Positions 43,164 to 53,311 are shown, counted from the stretch's first letter. The stretch: DNA of 64,000 nt from an uncultured Alphaproteobacteria bacterium (GCA_902596605.1 CACJUU010000001.1:108700-172699); one strand, 5' to 3'. The notes: generated by a model not told the origin, from the letters alone. Program-made: numbers and translations.

Positions 43164-44378
43164 CTAATTTTTCTTTAGAGTCACCTGGGTTACATCACCA
43201 GCACCGGAAAAAAAGAATGACGCACATGAGGTTAAGTAAAAGTTCCACATCCGCCTAAATCTATCATCAAATCCCAGCTCAGATATTCTGTCCCACTTAC
43301 TATTGAAGCTTTGGGACCAAATACGAAGAGTCTTAGAATAACTTTGTCCAAATTCCTTACTTCTGATAAATTCCAAATCCGCACCACGAATTTGGTCAAC
43401 AAGAGCCGTATAACTTGGGAGCATGCCTCCAGGAAAAATATACTTTTGAAGAAAATCAACACTTTTCCTATATTTAGGAAAATACTTATCATCAATGGTT
43501 ATAACTTGTAGACATCCTAGACCACCACTTTTGAGAGATTTTTTGATAGTTTTAAAATATACAGGCCAATATTTTTCTCCAACGGCCTCAAACATTTCTA
43601 TTGACACAACACCATCGTAAACACCCTTTTCATCTCTATAATCTTGCAGAAGAAATGAGCTTTTATCCGCCATACCCAATTCAAACATTCTTTTTTTAGA
43701 ATAATCTAATTGTTCTTTAGACAACGTCAGACCCGTGAGTTTGACACCTCTAGTCTTGATAGCATGTTCAGCAAATCCCCCCCAACCACAGCCTATTTCC
43801 AAGACGCTGTCACCCTCTTTCAAATTTAAATTTTTGCATATTGATTCATACTTATTTGTTTGCGCGCTAGATAGCACTTCTTTTTTGTTTTTGAAAAGCG
43901 CAGACGAGTAAGTCATCGTTTTGTCGAGCCATTCTCTATAAAATTGATTGCCTAGATCGTAATGATAGGAGATATTTTTCCTTGCTTGGAATTTCCAATT
44001 AGACTTCAACCATTGGTTAAGTCTTTCATACAACCTTACAACGCTGGTTCCGATTAAATTATCATAGATATCATCGCCTGCTAGAAGGAAAAAATCTAAT
44101 ACTGCTTGAAGGTCTGGTGTATCCCACCAACCATCCATATATGATTCTGAAAATCCATTTTGACCCTCTCGCACAAGTCTTGAGAAGAAATGTTCATTCT
44201 TCACCACTATATAGGCATTGGCTCCGGGTTTTTTGCTCTCAACAATAAACTTTCTGTTGTCTGGAAGTTGGATTATTAGACTACCCGCATTAGGGCTCTG
44301 TATCATTTTAAATATTGAAGAAAACCATCTTGGTAGTTTAGGTTGGTCTTTAACATCTTTTAAAAATTGTTCCTTCAT
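43164..44378 (-). CDS. Cyclopropane-fatty-acyl-phospholipid synthase family protein
   Basis: This SAM-dependent enzyme modifies double bonds of phospholipid acyl chains, forming cyclopropane or methyl-branched products. The 404-residue protein has motif I SVLEIGCGWGGFAEHA, the preceding YHYDLGNQFYREWLDKTMTYSSA segment and VSIEMFEAVGEKYWPVYF, all typical. I start at ATG 44378 after a GGGGGAAAG site. In Rhodobacter sphaeroides a related gene (cfaA) belongs to the singlet-oxygen response, and such enzymes feed furan fatty acid synthesis. Its exact product here is unknown. Confidence 0.9.
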   Translation of the reverse strand: MKEQFLKDVKDQPKLPRWFSSIFKMIQSPNAGSLIIQLPDNRKFIVESKKPGANAYIVVKNEHFFSRLVREGQNGFSESYMDGWWDTPDLQAVLDFFLLAGDDIYDNLIGTSVVRLYERLNQWLKSNWKFQARKNISYHYDLGNQFYREWLDKTMTYSSALFKNKKEVLSSAQTNKYESICKNLNLKEGDSVLEIGCGWGGFAEHAIKTRGVKLTGLTLSKEQLDYSKKRMFELGMADKSSFLLQDYRDEKGVYDGVVSIEMFEAVGEKYWPVYFKTIKKSLKSGGLGCLQVITIDDKYFPKYRKSVDFLQKYIFPGGMLPSYTALVDQIRGADLEFIRSKEFGQSYSKTLRIWSQSFNSKWDRISELGFDDRFRRMWNFYLTSCASFFFSGAGDVTQVTLKKN

Positions 44379-44396
44379 CTTTCCCCCCAAATTAAC

Positions 44397-45125
44397 CTAA
44401 CTATAAGGTACAATTTTAACTCTCTTAAAATACAAAATTAAAGCATTCCAATGTATTAAAATCAACACTTTTACCAACATAAGTGGATAACAAAAAAAAG
44501 CCTTAGCTAATGTCCAGTCATTAAAGTCCTGATATCTTCCCGTTTGACTAGCAATTAGAAGTAAACCGTCTTCATCTTTTTCGTTAATCTTGATAGAAAG
44601 TTTTTCGTCAGGAGGTAAAATCGTAAAATGGTAAGTTTGAGCCATATCTATAAATGGAGATACATACATATTTTTCTTAATAGAGTGCCTGACCCTTCCG
44701 TCCGGGTCAGGTTGACTATCTGATATATATTCGATTTGTTCTCCATATGTATTTTTTACTTCGTAAATAACGGAATTCAATTGGTTCTTGGAGTAGCAGT
44801 AGAAAACGGACAATGGGCTAAAACCAAGTCCTAAAACCCGGGGAAAACTTAATAAATAGACTTTATCCGGTTTAGTAAATCCCTCCCCCATAAGCTTTTT
44901 GTTAACCCAATCTCTTAAACGTAAGGTATTTCTATCTCCATGATCCTTTTCATATAGAGAAACCATTCCCCATCTGTTTAATCTGAAAAACCAAGATGTC
45001 TTATCAAACTCTGCTAATTTATCAATATCCAAAAAAAGGCTAAAAACGTTGTAACGAAATAAATGCCTTCTTGGCTTTAATCGCATGTGCATTACAGACC
45101 CAAAATAAACACACGATTTTACCAT
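44397..45125 (-). CDS. DUF1365 family protein
   Basis: This 242-residue protein has the DUF1365 hallmark at its start (VYFGSVMHMRLKPRRHLFRYNVFSLFLDID) and FPRVLGLGFSPLSVFYCYS in the middle. The family has no settled biochemistry and occurs almost always between an FAD amine oxidase and a cyclopropane-fatty-acid synthase, as here. ATG 45125 is preferred; a TTG 27 bp upstream overlaps the previous gene. It is a member of the nine-gene unit. Confidence 0.85.
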   Translation of the reverse strand: MVKSCVYFGSVMHMRLKPRRHLFRYNVFSLFLDIDKLAEFDKTSWFFRLNRWGMVSLYEKDHGDRNTLRLRDWVNKKLMGEGFTKPDKVYLLSFPRVLGLGFSPLSVFYCYSKNQLNSVIYEVKNTYGEQIEYISDSQPDPDGRVRHSIKKNMYVSPFIDMAQTYHFTILPPDEKLSIKINEKDEDGLLLIASQTGRYQDFNDWTLAKAFFCYPLMLVKVLILIHWNALILYFKRVKIVPYS

Positions 45126-45130
45126 AAGTT

Positions 45131-46414
45131 TTACATCTTTCTCTTTGACCAATTAGGCTCACAACCTAACAGCTTCGCAACGTATAGGCCCGAGTTTAAG
45201 CCATCTTCATGAAAACCAAAACCCATTTTTGCACCTGCAAAGTACAAACCATTTTCACCCTGAAGCGCGTTTAGTTTTTTTTGCGCATTTAATGTGTCAG
45301 AGTCATAAACAGGGTGAGAATATAAAGTTTGATAATGTACAAGACTTTGATCAATTTCTTTACTGGGGTTAAGTGAAACAAAATAATTTTTTTTGCTTTT
45401 TATACTCTGAAGTTTGTTCATCCAGTAAGTGACCTCAATTGGTTTATTGAGAGAGTTTTGAATATTACTTGTAATAAAATTCCAACTAGACCATACGTTT
45501 TTTATCTTCGGCATGTGCGTGTTATCAGAGTGGAGCACCACTTTATTCTTAGATACCTTAAACAATTTTAAAGTATCTAGCTCATCTTTACTAACGTCGC
45601 CAATTAAATCTATAGTTTCTGGACCATCACACGCTAAAATAACTTTATCAAAAACCATCTCACCAAACCCATTTCCTGCAAGTAAATTACACTTTTTTTT
45701 GCTTCGTGTGATTGCTTTTACGGGAGTGCCTAGAAATACCCTTTTCCCAAGCCTTCTTATAATTTTATCTACATATTGCTTTGAACCACCGTCAACTGTT
45801 CTCCACTCAATTGGGCTTGAGAGAAGGTCCAATAGGCCATGATTTTCAAAGAATTTCAAATAACTTAACGCAGGAAAATCTAAGATACTACCTGTTGGCA
45901 CAGACCAAATTGCAGCACCCATTGGAACAACAAACATTTCCGAAAACCAACTGCCAAAATTGTAGTGCTGCAAAAACTGGCGCATATTAAAATATGAAAA
46001 TTTCTTATCAGCCATAAATCTCTTCGAAATATTTTTAAATCTATAAACATCGTATAGACCCCTCAAATGATTTATATTTAATAAGTTTCTCCGTTGAGCA
46101 AAAAAAGAATTAAAATTTTGACCTGCGTATTCTAGTTGTCCATCGGCTAACGAGAATCCGAACGACATATTTGAACTTTTTGTTGCTACTTTTAATTCGT
46201 CAAATAGACTTGCGACGTTAGGATAATTTTTTTCATTAAAAACAATAAACCCGGTATCCACATGAATATCTTCTTCCTTTAGCTGAATTTTTACCGTATT
46301 TGAATGCCCGCCGAAGTAACTGTTTTTTTCAAATAACGATACCTCGTGTTTTTCAGATAGCGCCAATGCTGCTCCAAGCCCAGATATTCCTGACCCTACT
46401 ACCGCTATCTTCAT
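45131..46414 (-). CDS. FAD-dependent amine oxidase-like protein
   Basis: This is a 427-residue flavoprotein with the Rossmann motif KIAVVGSGISGLGAALAL at the N-terminus, a GGHSNT segment and a C-terminal LYFAGAKMGFGFHEDGLNSGLYVA FAD-binding end. This group, annotated as amine oxidase or NAD/FAD-binding protein, accompanies DUF1365 and cyclopropane-fatty-acid synthase in light-induced loci and is thought to act on acyl chains. ATG 46414 is one base after the photolyase stop; a longer frame inside phrB is unlikely. Its substrate is unknown. Confidence 0.87.
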   Translation of the reverse strand: MKIAVVGSGISGLGAALALSEKHEVSLFEKNSYFGGHSNTVKIQLKEEDIHVDTGFIVFNEKNYPNVASLFDELKVATKSSNMSFGFSLADGQLEYAGQNFNSFFAQRRNLLNINHLRGLYDVYRFKNISKRFMADKKFSYFNMRQFLQHYNFGSWFSEMFVVPMGAAIWSVPTGSILDFPALSYLKFFENHGLLDLLSSPIEWRTVDGGSKQYVDKIIRRLGKRVFLGTPVKAITRSKKKCNLLAGNGFGEMVFDKVILACDGPETIDLIGDVSKDELDTLKLFKVSKNKVVLHSDNTHMPKIKNVWSSWNFITSNIQNSLNKPIEVTYWMNKLQSIKSKKNYFVSLNPSKEIDQSLVHYQTLYSHPVYDSDTLNAQKKLNALQGENGLYFAGAKMGFGFHEDGLNSGLYVAKLLGCEPNWSKRKM

Positions 46415-46415
46415 C

Positions 46416-47834
46416 TTAAATATCCGAAATAATTTTTTTAAATTCAGAATATTTATTAAGAGCTCTGTCACGACCAAACTTTAAGTCAACGATGGAAGTG
46501 GAAGGGCGACTTTTTTCGTGAATATTCCAACTTTTGGGCGCCATCTTGCAAAACTTTTCACTTTCGGGGGTAGGCTTGAAAGTTAGTCCTAAGAATTTCA
46601 TTTGATATTTACCATCAGGATCAAATTTTTTTGCTTGCAACTCAGGGTTAAATACTCTGAAAAAAGGACTAGCGTCAGGACCTGAACCAGCCACCCATTG
46701 CCAACCCATAGCATTTGAGGCTGGATCCCAATCAATTAAACAGTCTTCAAACCATTTTAAACCATGCCGCCAGTCAATAAGGAGATGTTTAGTCAAGTAT
46801 GAAGCTACTATCATCCTTACCCTGTTATGCATTCTACCTGTGACATACATTTCTCTCATTCCCGCGTCCACAATTGGTTGTCCGGTCAAGCCTCTTTTCC
46901 AGCTATTTAGCTCATCCTCGTTCACTCTCCAAGGGAAATGATCCCATTCGGCTTTCCAATTTTTTCTAAGAATGTGGGGACTGAAGTAAGAAAGATACCA
47001 AGCAAAATCACGCCATGCTAATTGCCTTATAAACATCTCTTTTTCTTCGAACTCTACATTTTTACGACCAACTGCCGAATGCCAGATTTCTCGAGCGGAG
47101 ATTTCACCATAGGCAAGGTTCTCAGAAAGGTTTGAACTTTCTGTCAAATCAACCCTATCTCTTGCTTGTCCATAATTTTTTAGTCTCTGATGAAGAAAGC
47201 TATTTAGATTTTTTTTAGCTCTTTCCTCACCAACATTTACCCTTTCAATTAAATACTCTTTTCCTTGGCCTATATCCTTATCCAATTTCCACTCTCTAAG
47301 ATAATCACTCTTTGGCCATTGCATCGGTGAAATAAGTTTAGTGGGTTTTGGTACCGTTGGTTTTACCTCTTGTTTTGATAATGCTCTCCAGAAAGGCGTA
47401 AATACTTTATAGTATGATCCCGCATTAGTTTGAGTTTTCCAGGGTGAGTGCAAGAGAAGTCCTTCGGTAGACTTTACTTCAACCCCTTGTTCCTTAAAAT
47501 AGGATTTGATTTCAGTGTCTCTTTTAACCGAATTTTCATCATATAGCCTATTCCAAAACATTTTAAAGTCGCCAATCGACGATCTTAATTCTTTTAATAC
47601 ATAAAGTGGATTACCTTTTTTTAAAATAAGTTTTGAATTATGTTTCTCTAAATCTAAAGAAAGGCTCTCTATTGACAATCCTAGCCTCCACTTAAATGCT
47701 GCTCCAGCATTATCAGTATGCTCATCCAATATAAACAGTGGGATTATGGGCCTACCATCTAACGTTGCACTGTGAAGAGCTGGGTTATCACTCAAACGAA
47801 GGTCTCTTCGAAACCAAACTACATTTACACTCAT
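46416..47834 (-). CDS. phrB: Deoxyribodipyrimidine photolyase
   Basis: This enzyme repairs UV-induced cyclobutane pyrimidine dimers using blue light and FADH-. The 472-residue protein begins with WFRRDLRLSDNPAL, typical of class I photolyases, and has the FAD-site segments ARDRVDLTESSNLSENLAYGEIS, WRDFAWYLSYFSPH, GMREMYVTGRMHNRVRMIVASYL and DWDPASNAMGWQWVAGSGPDASPFFRVFNP, each broken here by variable residues. It could not be a cryptochrome-DASH by these motifs. It lies mid-operon between an aminotransferase and the amine oxidase. Confidence 0.93.
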   Translation of the reverse strand: MSVNVVWFRRDLRLSDNPALHSATLDGRPIIPLFILDEHTDNAGAAFKWRLGLSIESLSLDLEKHNSKLILKKGNPLYVLKELRSSIGDFKMFWNRLYDENSVKRDTEIKSYFKEQGVEVKSTEGLLLHSPWKTQTNAGSYYKVFTPFWRALSKQEVKPTVPKPTKLISPMQWPKSDYLREWKLDKDIGQGKEYLIERVNVGEERAKKNLNSFLHQRLKNYGQARDRVDLTESSNLSENLAYGEISAREIWHSAVGRKNVEFEEKEMFIRQLAWRDFAWYLSYFSPHILRKNWKAEWDHFPWRVNEDELNSWKRGLTGQPIVDAGMREMYVTGRMHNRVRMIVASYLTKHLLIDWRHGLKWFEDCLIDWDPASNAMGWQWVAGSGPDASPFFRVFNPELQAKKFDPDGKYQMKFLGLTFKPTPESEKFCKMAPKSWNIHEKSRPSTSIVDLKFGRDRALNKYSEFKKIISDI

Positions 47835-47849
47835 AATAAATCCGATTAT

Positions 47850-49076
47850 CTAAAGGTGTCGATCGAGGCCACTCATCAATTTCTCAACATCGTTGCCCGA
47901 GGTGTAGTGAACAAAACTCAATCTTATTACTCCCTCATGGATATCTACATCAAGCGCCTGAAGAAGACGGACCGCATAAAAGTCACCACTACCTACCGAG
48001 ACATTTAGTTCGTTTAATTGTTTTGCAAGCTCAATATTTGATTTTTTTGTTACTATTGCAACTGTTGGAACTCTATCTTCAATTTCGAAAGAGCCCAACA
48101 ATCTAATATCTTTTTTGGTTTTCAAAAAATCGAGCAAGGGTTTCAGTAATTTCTTTTCTTGATTAGAAATTAGATTATTTAGCTCATCAATACATGAACT
48201 TGATGATATTTCGCTGTTCAGATGATGGTCACTGAGAGAATCGTAGTAATCATAGATGCCACCCAACGCGGCGACTTGAGCATGATCAGGTCCAGCAGGT
48301 GTGAATCTCTTATTTGGAAATTCTTGATTAAAATAATGACATTGGCTATCTAATTCTGTAGCCAAACCATCTGAAACATACATAACGCCAAGATGTGGCC
48401 CAAATGTTTTATAAGATGAAAATAGATATATATCCGGACTAAAATCATTGATTTGCGGTATCCCGTGAGGTGCATAGCTTACTCCATCCACACAGGTAAA
48501 GGCCCCTGCTTCTTTAGCTATTGCACAAATGTCTTTAACGGGGTTTACTTGGCCTATTATGTTAGAAGCATGCGGAAACGCTATCAAACAAACAGTTTTA
48601 TCAACTAGTTTTTTCAAATCATCTAAATAAAGGCTGCCATTAGACCTTACCTTCCACTCTCTGACCTCAAAGCCTTGGCTTGCTAAATTTCTCCATACGC
48701 CGGTATTAGACTCATGATCTTGATTGGAGACTATAATGACCTTTTTTTTATTTTTTGATAACCGAAGCGCATTAGCTAAAACATACGTATTTTGAGAAGT
48801 TGAAGGACCCACGTGAAGATTTTTTAACGGAACTTGCAATAATTGAGCAATCTTTTTACAACTGTTATCCATTTCTTCACCAGCCTCAATAGACCCGTTG
48901 AAATACCCATAAGGTTGTACCTTTGTTGTTTGATAAAACTTTGTAAGTTTATCTACTACAAACTTACATGGGAAACTTCCCCCAGCATTTTCAAAGAACG
49001 CTTTTTCACTAAGCGGGTTATCTGCGTCGAAGGCATAAAAATGCCTCCTAACAAAATTTAAATCAAAATCTTTCAT
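47850..49076 (-). CDS. Class V aminotransferase (cysteine desulfurase-like) protein
   Basis: This is a 408-residue PLP enzyme of the class V aminotransferase fold. The PLP lysine is K223 in SSYKTFGPH; VDGVSYAPHG supplies the cofactor aspartate/histidine environment, and NQDHESN resembles SufS/CsdA-like proteins. The active-site cysteine loop of cysteine desulfurases is not evident, so the substrate is unclear. It sits between ccr and phrB with 15-bp gaps on both sides. Members of this group are seen near ccr in other alphaproteobacteria by my recollection; that is not verified here. Confidence 0.8.
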   Translation of the reverse strand: MKDFDLNFVRRHFYAFDADNPLSEKAFFENAGGSFPCKFVVDKLTKFYQTTKVQPYGYFNGSIEAGEEMDNSCKKIAQLLQVPLKNLHVGPSTSQNTYVLANALRLSKNKKKVIIVSNQDHESNTGVWRNLASQGFEVREWKVRSNGSLYLDDLKKLVDKTVCLIAFPHASNIIGQVNPVKDICAIAKEAGAFTCVDGVSYAPHGIPQINDFSPDIYLFSSYKTFGPHLGVMYVSDGLATELDSQCHYFNQEFPNKRFTPAGPDHAQVAALGGIYDYYDSLSDHHLNSEISSSSCIDELNNLISNQEKKLLKPLLDFLKTKKDIRLLGSFEIEDRVPTVAIVTKKSNIELAKQLNELNVSVGSGDFYAVRLLQALDVDIHEGVIRLSFVHYTSGNDVEKLMSGLDRHL

Positions 49077-49091
49077 CTCACAAAGGTGGTT

Positions 49092-50345
49092 TTACTTAGA
49101 TCCTTGACCCCTAGACGTCGCATTAACTAAACACGCCATATTTCCACTTGGATGCTTATTTTCATGCATTAACTGATGTGCATGACCGATCTGCTCAAAA
49201 TCATATGTTTCCGACAAGCACGGATCTACCTTTTTTTGGATAACTAATTCATTAACTGCACTTGCTTCATCGTCATTTGCTACATGTGATCCCTGCAACC
49301 TTTTTTGATGCATCCAATGATATCTTAAGTCAAGAGTGACATTGTAGCCAGTTGTACCAGCACAAACGACTACCATACCACCAAGAGCACATACAAAACC
49401 AGACGTAGGCAAAGTAGCTTCTCCTGGATGTTCAAATACAATTTTTGGGTTTGTCCTCTCTCCAAGTATGTCCCATATAGCTTTACCAAAAGATCTAGCT
49501 CCTGCCATCCACTCATTGAATGCAGGATCATCTGTATCGGGTAGTGGTCCCCAATGGCTAAAATCATTTCTATTTATTACACCAACAGCTCCTTTATCCA
49601 TACAAAACTGTCTCTTCCCTTCATCAGATATTACAGCTACTGGCTTTCCTCCTAACGCAGAGACAATCTGTAACGCCATGGCACCGAGCCCTCCAGCCGC
49701 TCCCCAAACAAGAACAATATCATCTTTTTCCACAGTATGTGGAGCCCAGCCCATAAGCTGCCTGTAAGCTGTTGATGCACAGAGCATATAACACGCCGAC
49801 TCCTCCCAGGTGAGATGGTCAGGCTTCTTCAAAATTTGATGTGATTGCGCTTTAGCAAATTGACAATATGACCCATAGTTAGTTTCGTAGCCCCACACCT
49901 TTGCTGAGGGCGCAAGCATTGGGTCCTTTCCTGACAATACCCAAGGGTCATCAGCTTGCCAAGTACCAGAATGAATCACCACCTCGTCGCCCACCTTGAC
50001 ATTGGCAACGTCATTTCCAACTTTGTATACAATACCTGAGGCATCTGAACCACCAGCATGAAAAGTCTCAGGCTCACCTTTCTTTTGTCGTGTTGCTATA
50101 ACATCTACAGGGTACCCAAGAGCCGCCCAAACATTATTATAATTTATCCCCGTAGCCATAACATAAACCAAAACATCTTTTGGCCCAATCGTTGGAACAT
50201 CTATTACTTCACTTTTCCATGCATCAATCGGCTTACCAAATCTATCCTGTCTAACCATAAATGCATGCATTTTTGATGGAACCTCTCCAAGAGGTGGTTG
50301 GTCGCCTAAATCATATAGTTCTTTCGTGCTCACATTATTCTCCAT
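49092..50345 (-). CDS. ccr: Crotonyl-CoA carboxylase/reductase
   Basis: Ccr reductively carboxylates crotonyl-CoA to ethylmalonyl-CoA with NADPH and CO2, the key step of the ethylmalonyl-CoA pathway for acetate assimilation. The 417-residue protein is a medium-chain dehydrogenase with family-specific sequence: [16 protein letters not shown] (67-81), [51 protein letters not shown] and [12 protein letters not shown]. Conserved N, E and H positions correspond to the CO2-binding pocket of characterised enzymes. It lies 17 bp after the DUF1326 gene and 15 bp before the aminotransferase gene, within the nine-gene unit. Confidence 0.95.
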   Translation of the reverse strand: MENNVSTKELYDLGDQPPLGEVPSKMHAFMVRQDRFGKPIDAWKSEVIDVPTIGPKDVLVYVMATGINYNNVWAALGYPVDVIATRQKKGEPETFHAGGSDASGIVYKVGNDVANVKVGDEVVIHSGTWQADDPWVLSGKDPMLAPSAKVWGYETNYGSYCQFAKAQSHQILKKPDHLTWEESACYMLCASTAYRQLMGWAPHTVEKDDIVLVWGAAGGLGAMALQIVSALGGKPVAVISDEGKRQFCMDKGAVGVINRNDFSHWGPLPDTDDPAFNEWMAGARSFGKAIWDILGERTNPKIVFEHPGEATLPTSGFVCALGGMVVVCAGTTGYNVTLDLRYHWMHQKRLQGSHVANDDEASAVNELVIQKKVDPCLSETYDFEQIGHAHQLMHENKHPSGNMACLVNATSRGQGSK

Positions 50346-50362
50346 AAATTTGTATTTTTAAA

Positions 50363-50983
50363 CTAGTGTGTTCCCCATTTAATTTTGCATAATTCTGCGC
50401 TTCTACCTTCAAAATCCCATACACGACCAAACGCTCGAACTCGCCCTTGTTCAGCTGTTGAAATAATAACCTCCGGTCCCATCCAATATGTTGAGTTTTG
50501 GAAAGTTACTGGCTTCCCTTTCTCCAAGCCTTCAATAGGCTTAATTACCCCCTGAATTTTTTTTCCAACATTTACTATTCGCTTTTCACCTTCTGTTTTG
50601 TACTCAACTGGAGATCGCTCACTACCAAGATATGTTCCTGTCAATATTGAAAAAAGACCCGTTGTACCACCAACTTTTCCAGAGAATATTTTATCAAGAG
50701 CATCGAAAGCCTCATCTCCTGCACTATCATCGATAAATGCCCCGATAGTCCAATTTCCTCTTGCCATTTTTCCAGGAATTTCCATCAGCATCCCTACATT
50801 AAGGCCTGAGAGATCTACATCACGAAAGTGTCCGTTATCTATTCTTACAGCTAACCACGTTTGACAATAACCCTCAGTAGGAGGATGATCTCCAAGACTT
50901 ACAGCACAAGGACAAAACACAGTACAATTACAATTTAGTGCGAGCTCCCCATTTATAGCCCAATCTACTTTCTCCGAACCCAT
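50363..50983 (-). CDS. DUF1326 domain protein
   Basis: This is a 206-residue soluble protein with a cysteine cluster CNCTVFCPC (C18, C20, C24, C26) near the N-terminus, followed by a beta-rich body with a WTIGAFIDD segment. The cysteine motif suggests metal binding; the family is not characterised. It is paired with the DUF2182 membrane protein gene upstream (19-bp gap), a known association. ccr follows by 17 bp. Confidence 0.85.
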   Translation of the reverse strand: MGSEKVDWAINGELALNCNCTVFCPCAVSLGDHPPTEGYCQTWLAVRIDNGHFRDVDLSGLNVGMLMEIPGKMARGNWTIGAFIDDSAGDEAFDALDKIFSGKVGGTTGLFSILTGTYLGSERSPVEYKTEGEKRIVNVGKKIQGVIKPIEGLEKGKPVTFQNSTYWMGPEVIISTAEQGRVRAFGRVWDFEGRSAELCKIKWGTH

Positions 50984-51002
50984 ATCCTATACTCCTAAAG
51001 TT

Positions 51003-51758
51003 TCAGAACCAAACTAACACGGTTCCAGAACCAATCAAGATTAAAGATAGTGGTTTTGAGATATATTTTCCATAATCAGGAATTTTCTCTAACATCATGA
51101 AAAAAGTCATTATAGCCATAAAAGCTAAATTCATAACTCCCCCGACAAAAGCTAAAGCCATCAGAGCCCAACAGCAGCCAAGACAAAACAATCCAATCGA
51201 TACCCCCATATTGAAGGACCCACTATTCCCACTTTTCCAGTTCTGTAGGAAGAAAGTAAAGGGGCTTTGGCATTTAATTAGACATGCTTCTTTATATGAA
51301 CTGAGCTGATATAATCCTGCCAATACTAGAAAGCCAGAACTGATTAGAGAGCTCACAAACGCTCCCTGATCATTTAGCAAATAAAGCCTTCCAAGAAAAA
51401 CCTGTGTTAAAGACATGAAAATAGAAAAAATCATCCAGATACTTAAGAAACCTGTAATGAACCACCAAAAACTATTTTCTCTTTTTCCACCACTTTCCAA
51501 TATATCTTCATATGTTTTGAGCGTTGGAATTATAGTAGGTGACATCATTGCGATACTCATTAAAAACCACATAAAAAAAACCCCAATGATATTTAAGTCC
51601 GACACCGAATTGCTGCAAATCTCTACTACCCTTGTGACGAAACTTGCATTATTTGGCAATAGACTCTCTAGTGCCATAACCACAATTGCAATCCATGCAA
51701 TTAATAAGACAGTGTAGAAAATAATCCAATTATTTATGCGAGTGGTTATATTTGCCAT
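51003..51758 (-). CDS. DUF2182 domain membrane protein
   Basis: This is a 251-residue membrane protein with about six helices. The family motif MWFLMSIAMMSPTIIP (methionine-rich helix) and CLGCCWALMALAF (paired cysteines within a helix) suggest a metal site in the membrane, possibly copper; this is a prediction. It is the first gene of the minus-strand unit and is divergent from ccmA across 273 bp of AT-rich DNA in which I see no confident promoter. Confidence 0.85.
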   Translation of the reverse strand: MANITTRINNWIIFYTVLLIAWIAIVVMALESLLPNNASFVTRVVEICSNSVSDLNIIGVFFMWFLMSIAMMSPTIIPTLKTYEDILESGGKRENSFWWFITGFLSIWMIFSIFMSLTQVFLGRLYLLNDQGAFVSSLISSGFLVLAGLYQLSSYKEACLIKCQSPFTFFLQNWKSGNSGSFNMGVSIGLFCLGCCWALMALAFVGGVMNLAFMAIMTFFMMLEKIPDYGKYISKPLSLILIGSGTVLVWF

Positions 51759-52031
51759 TTGTATATTATTAACCGAATAAAAAGCTTTTTTTGATGATAT
51801 ACTTTTTTACCAAAAACTATTCCTTACATGATGCGTTGCATAAAAAGTTAAATATTTTTTATGCTTCAATGTTTTAAATTTAAACGTTTTTCTATTATAA
51901 ATATGCTTAAGCAATTTTCACAAAATTAAATGTCTTTTTCATATTGTTACCTTTTATGCTATTGGTACTTATCAATAATCAAACCCATAATCGTTATTCA
52001 ATTCTTTTAGATAGACCATAAAAAATTCAAC

Positions 52032-52658
52032 ATGAAACAAGCTCAAAGTTCTATTTCGATAAATTCATTATATTGCGCGATTGATAACAAAGTAATACTC
52101 AGTGATATAAATTTCAATTTAAATTCGGGGCAGTCGATTACTATTACAGGCCCAAACGGAGTTGGCAAGACACTTCTTTTGAACACAATTGTTGGATTCA
52201 AATCAATTTTCAAAGGCAAAATATCGATAAACAAAAATAATCTTTCCAATGATCCTTCAAATAGGCAGGAACACATAGGATATTACGGGCATAAAGCCTC
52301 TATGCATACTGGGCTAACAGTAATGGAGACAATAGAATATTGGAAAGCATATTACAGCTCGGATGCTAATACTAGCGAATTGATAAAATTCTGGGATCTA
52401 CCAAATAAAACTGTTGAAAGTTGTTCCGAGGGTCAGCGAAAAAGACTAGCCTTGTTGAGACTTTCGTTGATGAATAGAAATATTTGGATACTCGATGAAC
52501 CAACAACAAACCTAGATTTTGTTGGCAAGAAAAAGTTTTTGGAACTACACTCCTCTCATCTTAGGGCAGGAGGCTTGTCGATAATTACTTCTCATGAACC
52601 GGCACAAGTTAAGGGACATAAAATAATTAATCTAGAAAGACATAGCGGTAAAAATTAA
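52032..52658 (+). CDS. ccmA: Heme exporter ATPase CcmA
   Basis: CcmA is the ATPase of the CcmABCD complex that supplies and releases holo-CcmE in system I cytochrome c maturation. The 208-residue protein has Walker A GPNGVGKT, the Q-loop YGHKASMHTGLTVMETIEYW typical of CcmA, signature SEGQRKRLAL and Walker B IWILDEP. It starts the ccmABCDG run and ends 1 bp before ccmB. c-type cytochromes are needed for photosynthetic and respiratory electron flow. Confidence 0.94.
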   Translation: MKQAQSSISINSLYCAIDNKVILSDINFNLNSGQSITITGPNGVGKTLLLNTIVGFKSIFKGKISINKNNLSNDPSNRQEHIGYYGHKASMHTGLTVMETIEYWKAYYSSDANTSELIKFWDLPNKTVESCSEGQRKRLALLRLSLMNRNIWILDEPTTNLDFVGKKKFLELHSSHLRAGGLSIITSHEPAQVKGHKIINLERHSGKN

Positions 52659-52659
52659 A

Positions 52660-53310
52660 ATGCTAAATATTATTCGACTAGAATTTCTATTGGTAATAAG
52701 GTCTGGTTCACACGTAGTTTTGGCTTTTTCCTTCTTTTTATTCTTTATCCTCTTATTCGCGCTTTCGGCATTTGGTGATAACTTTGTGCTAAGTAATATA
52801 GGTCTGACCGCAGTTTGGTTAAGTCTTTTAATGTCTATCTTGCTTACTCTAAACAAAGTCATTCATGAAGATTACGCAAGTGGTATTTTGGACTATCTTT
52901 TGATCGCTGATATTCCCCTAGAAGTAACAATGTTTTTAAAAACGATTGTTCATTGGGTTTCAGTTGTTATTCCGCTCATAATTATAATTCCAGTTGTCTT
53001 GATTACATTTCAAATAAGCTCTAATTATATTTTAAGAATTTTTATAGTGCTTATGTGTGGATCTCCCTCACTCAGCTTTATAGGAACAATGATATCCTGC
53101 CTAACGTTATCAAACCGCAGTAATTTTCTTCTAACAACAATTACTATACCGTTTTATTTCCCAACTCTTCTTTTAGGAATTTTCTGCTGCAGTTCCAGCA
53201 CCACCGATTTATTTGCCTTGGAATATTTGCTACTATACGCAAATACACTATTTACTGTGGTACTCAGTCCCTATATATCTGCGTATGCAATTAAACTAAA
53301 TTATTCATAA
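52660..53310 (+). CDS. ccmB: Heme exporter membrane subunit CcmB
   Basis: CcmB is the permease-like partner of CcmA in the cytochrome c maturation complex. The 216-residue protein has six hydrophobic segments and the family segments LEFLLVIRSG at the start, FGDNFVLSNIGLTAVWLSLLMSILLTL, DYASGILDYLLIADIPLE and LLTTITIPFYFPTLLLG. Position between ccmA and ccmC is standard. Confidence 0.93.
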   Translation: MLNIIRLEFLLVIRSGSHVVLAFSFFLFFILLFALSAFGDNFVLSNIGLTAVWLSLLMSILLTLNKVIHEDYASGILDYLLIADIPLEVTMFLKTIVHWVSVVIPLIIIIPVVLITFQISSNYILRIFIVLMCGSPSLSFIGTMISCLTLSNRSNFLLTTITIPFYFPTLLLGIFCCSSSTTDLFALEYLLLYANTLFTVVLSPYISAYAIKLNYS

Positions 53311-53311
53311 G

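Noticed and set aside
51759..52031. Possible ECF-sigma promoter (GGAAT...GTATAT, minus strand) for the nine-gene unit.
   Set aside because: The match to any known ECF consensus is too poor to claim.
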